Positions 62,617-64,000 of a stretch of DNA of 64,000 bases are shown one piece after another. The DNA is from JBCCGR01 sp039029195 (GTDB lineage Bacteria > Pseudomonadota > Alphaproteobacteria > Rhizobiales > Rhizobiaceae), in contig JBCCGR010000022.1 in assembly GCA_039029195.1 (NCBI GenBank), forward strand, positions 1 through 64,000. The letters run 5' to 3'. The translations under genes and the position numbers were made by a program. The notes beneath the pieces were generated by a model. That model saw only the letters and a program-made list of their open reading frames with translations. It was not told where the DNA came from and did not search any database. Position 1 is the stretch's first letter. Each line of letters begins with the position of its first letter.

Positions 62617-63391
62617 TCCAATCCTCGCACTCGACGGGCTCTGTGTGGAAATCGGGCACACCGTGCTGCTGCGGGATGTCTCATTCTCTCTGCAGCGCGG
62701 AGAAGTTCTGTGTGTTGTGGGTGAAAGCGGGGCGGGCAAATCGACCCTTCTAAAGGCATTGCAAGGGCTTATGCCTGCGACCTGCAAGAGCTTCCGCTTT
62801 TCTCCGGCAGGAATTGATCTCAAGGATCGCATGCCAGTTGGCGTTGGCCTGCCCCGAACACGCTGGCTTATGCAGGATCCGCTGGCGGCACTAAACCCGC
62901 GCCAGTCCCTCGGCAAGTCCATTTCAGAGAGCCTGCATCGTCAGCACCTGTCGGCTAACGAACAAAAGATCGCAGCACTCCAGGCCTTGAAAGACGTCGA
63001 GCTGGACCCTGAGTTTTATCATCGTTTGCCGAGACAGGTGTCACTGGGTCAGGCGCAACGCGCCTGTCTTGCCCGAGCGATGATCGCACGCCCCGACCTG
63101 ATCTTCTTCGATGAGCCGCTGAGCGCGTTGGATGCGCTTGTGCAAAAGAAGATCGCCTATCGAATGGATGTTTTGCGGCACGAAACCCAGGCCACCTATA
63201 TCGTGGTCACCCATGATATCGGATTTGCCGAGACCTATGCCGATCAGGTTCTCGTCCTCAAGGACGGGCGGGTGGAGGCCTGTCAGTCTCACTACGACTT
63301 CTTCACCTCCCCTGCGAGTGCCTATGCGCGTGAGTTGATCTCGGCAGCCAATGCCCTAGGCGCGCTTCAACAACATGAGGTCGCAGAATGA
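62603..63391 (+). CDS. ABC transporter ATP-binding protein (NikE-like)
   Basis: The 262-residue ATPase has Walker A GESGAGKSTLLKALQGL, Q-loop RWLMQDPLAALNPRQSL, signature QVSLGQAQRACLARAMIARP and Walker B LIFFDEPLSALDA, with VVTHDIGFAETYADQ. NPRQS after the Q-loop is typical of the DppF/NikE branch. Length again matches nickel-type transporters. It overlaps the previous gene by 14 nt and the permease by 4 nt. Confidence 0.89.
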   Translation: MVASDPILALDGLCVEIGHTVLLRDVSFSLQRGEVLCVVGESGAGKSTLLKALQGLMPATCKSFRFSPAGIDLKDRMPVGVGLPRTRWLMQDPLAALNPRQSLGKSISESLHRQHLSANEQKIAALQALKDVELDPEFYHRLPRQVSLGQAQRACLARAMIARPDLIFFDEPLSALDALVQKKIAYRMDVLRHETQATYIVVTHDIGFAETYADQVLVLKDGRVEACQSHYDFFTSPASAYARELISAANALGALQQHEVAE

Positions 63392-64000
63392 GCACGCTCG
63401 CAATGCGGCTCCTCGGCCTGGTGGTTGTGGTGTTCGGTATCAGTCTCATCACCTTTGCGCTCAACCACTTTGCGCCGGGCGACAAGGCAGCGATCATCGC
63501 CCATGCAAGATATCCTGAATCCGTTGGAATGCCTGCTGACATTCTTCAGGCAATTCGCGAGGAGTTTCATCTCGAGGAGCCGTTCCTGATCCAATATTCG
63601 TTCTGGATCGCGGGAATATTGCGGGGGGATTTTGGTATCTCCTACACCTCGGGCGGGTCGGTCTGGGAGATCTTTCTGGAGAACGTCGGCGAAACCGTAT
63701 CCCTGGCACTTTGTTCACTGGCGCTCGGACTGTTGGGCGCATTCGCTCTTGCAAGCCTTTCAGCCCGCAATCCAGGCACATTGGCGGATCGCTTAGCTAT
63801 AATCCTGTCATCCATTGGCTCCGCCATGCCCAACTACTGGCTTGCGCTTTTGTTGATCCTCGGCGTTTCGGTGCATCTTGGCTGGTTGCCCGCCTATGGC
63901 GAGGGAACGATCGCACACATGGTGCTGCCATCGCTCACACTGGCGCTGTGGGTGATGGCATCACAGACACGTCTTTTGCGTAGCTTTTTGCTTGATGCCT
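63388..64000 (+). CDS. ABC transporter permease (NikB/DppB-like), 3' end outside window
   Basis: The visible 204 residues begin MSTLAMRLLGLVVVVFGISL and match the DppB/NikB N-terminal region: SLITFALNHFAPGD, the periplasmic loop, RGDFGISYTSGGSVWEIFL, and IGSAMPNYWLALLLILGVSV. The EAA loop lies beyond the window. The gene order binding protein-ATPase-ATPase-permease, with a second permease presumably following, differs from E. coli nikABCDE. Confidence 0.85.
   Translation, partial: MSTLAMRLLGLVVVVFGISLITFALNHFAPGDKAAIIAHARYPESVGMPADILQAIREEFHLEEPFLIQYSFWIAGILRGDFGISYTSGGSVWEIFLENVGETVSLALCSLALGLLGAFALASLSARNPGTLADRLAIILSSIGSAMPNYWLALLLILGVSVHLGWLPAYGEGTIAHMVLPSLTLALWVMASQTRLLRSFLLDA

Overview
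The window reads as a chromosomal segment of an alphaproteobacterium, most likely of the order Hyphomicrobiales (Rhizobiales). The case rests on gene order: trpD-trpC-moaC-moeA, a PpiD-type foldase next to tpiA-secG-pyrG-kdsA-eno-ftsB, a pdhA/lipoyl-pdhB/DUF5076/pdhC/lpdA block, and dac-tmk-holB-metG-tatD-MBL. A full Na+-translocating NADH:quinone reductase operon suggests a marine or salt-exposed lifestyle (inference). I found no rRNA, tRNA, CRISPR array, transposase or prophage gene.

Layout. 1-5182 (minus): molybdenum cofactor genes moeA (cut by the window start) and moaC, tryptophan genes trpC and trpD, and a membrane-anchored peptidyl-prolyl isomerase. 5356-12678: tpiA, secG, pyrG, kdsA, eno, with an LprI-like secreted protein and a DUF1835 protein on the other strand. 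12954-21559: an endo/exonuclease/phosphatase protein, ftsB, and the pyruvate dehydrogenase genes through lpdA. 21621-27562: an accessory stretch with an ArsR-like regulator divergent from small alpha/beta-barrel proteins, a 2-oxoglutarate oxygenase, an M20 peptidase, a DOPA-dioxygenase-like protein and an EamA transporter. 27569-33985: an orphan sugar-type ABC permease, a cell-wall amidase, two exported proteins of unknown function, a palindrome-dense AT-rich gap and a three-gene polyprenyl-sugar/glycosyltransferase cassette. 33988-43479 (minus): housekeeping block MBL-tatD-metG-holB-tmk, D,D-carboxypeptidase, rlpA, and a VOC/MetE-like pair.

43677-51184: nqrABCDEF on the minus strand, with the flavin transferase apbE and the maturation factor nqrM divergent on the plus strand, and an unannotated-looking 56-residue membrane protein facing them. 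51440-56615: a CBS-domain protein and a ugpBAEC-type glycerol-3-phosphate ABC transporter. 56841-64000: a CsoR/RcnR-family nickel-type sensor with a near-perfect operator, a His-rich NicO efflux protein, an FAD oxidoreductase, a GST-like protein, and the start of a NikABCDE-like ABC transporter preceded by a Zur-box-like palindrome.

Most of the window is ordinary core genome. The points most worth a second look are the metal-handling right end (a sensor whose ligand set matches InrS rather than RcnR; a possible zinc-regulated nickel/metallophore importer), the ArsR(CxxC)/NIPSNAP/ABM cassette with twin palindromes, twin palindromes upstream of pdhA, a 43-bp sequence repeated upstream of both an exported-protein gene and the glycosyltransferase cassette, and the palindrome-dense gap at 29975-30418.
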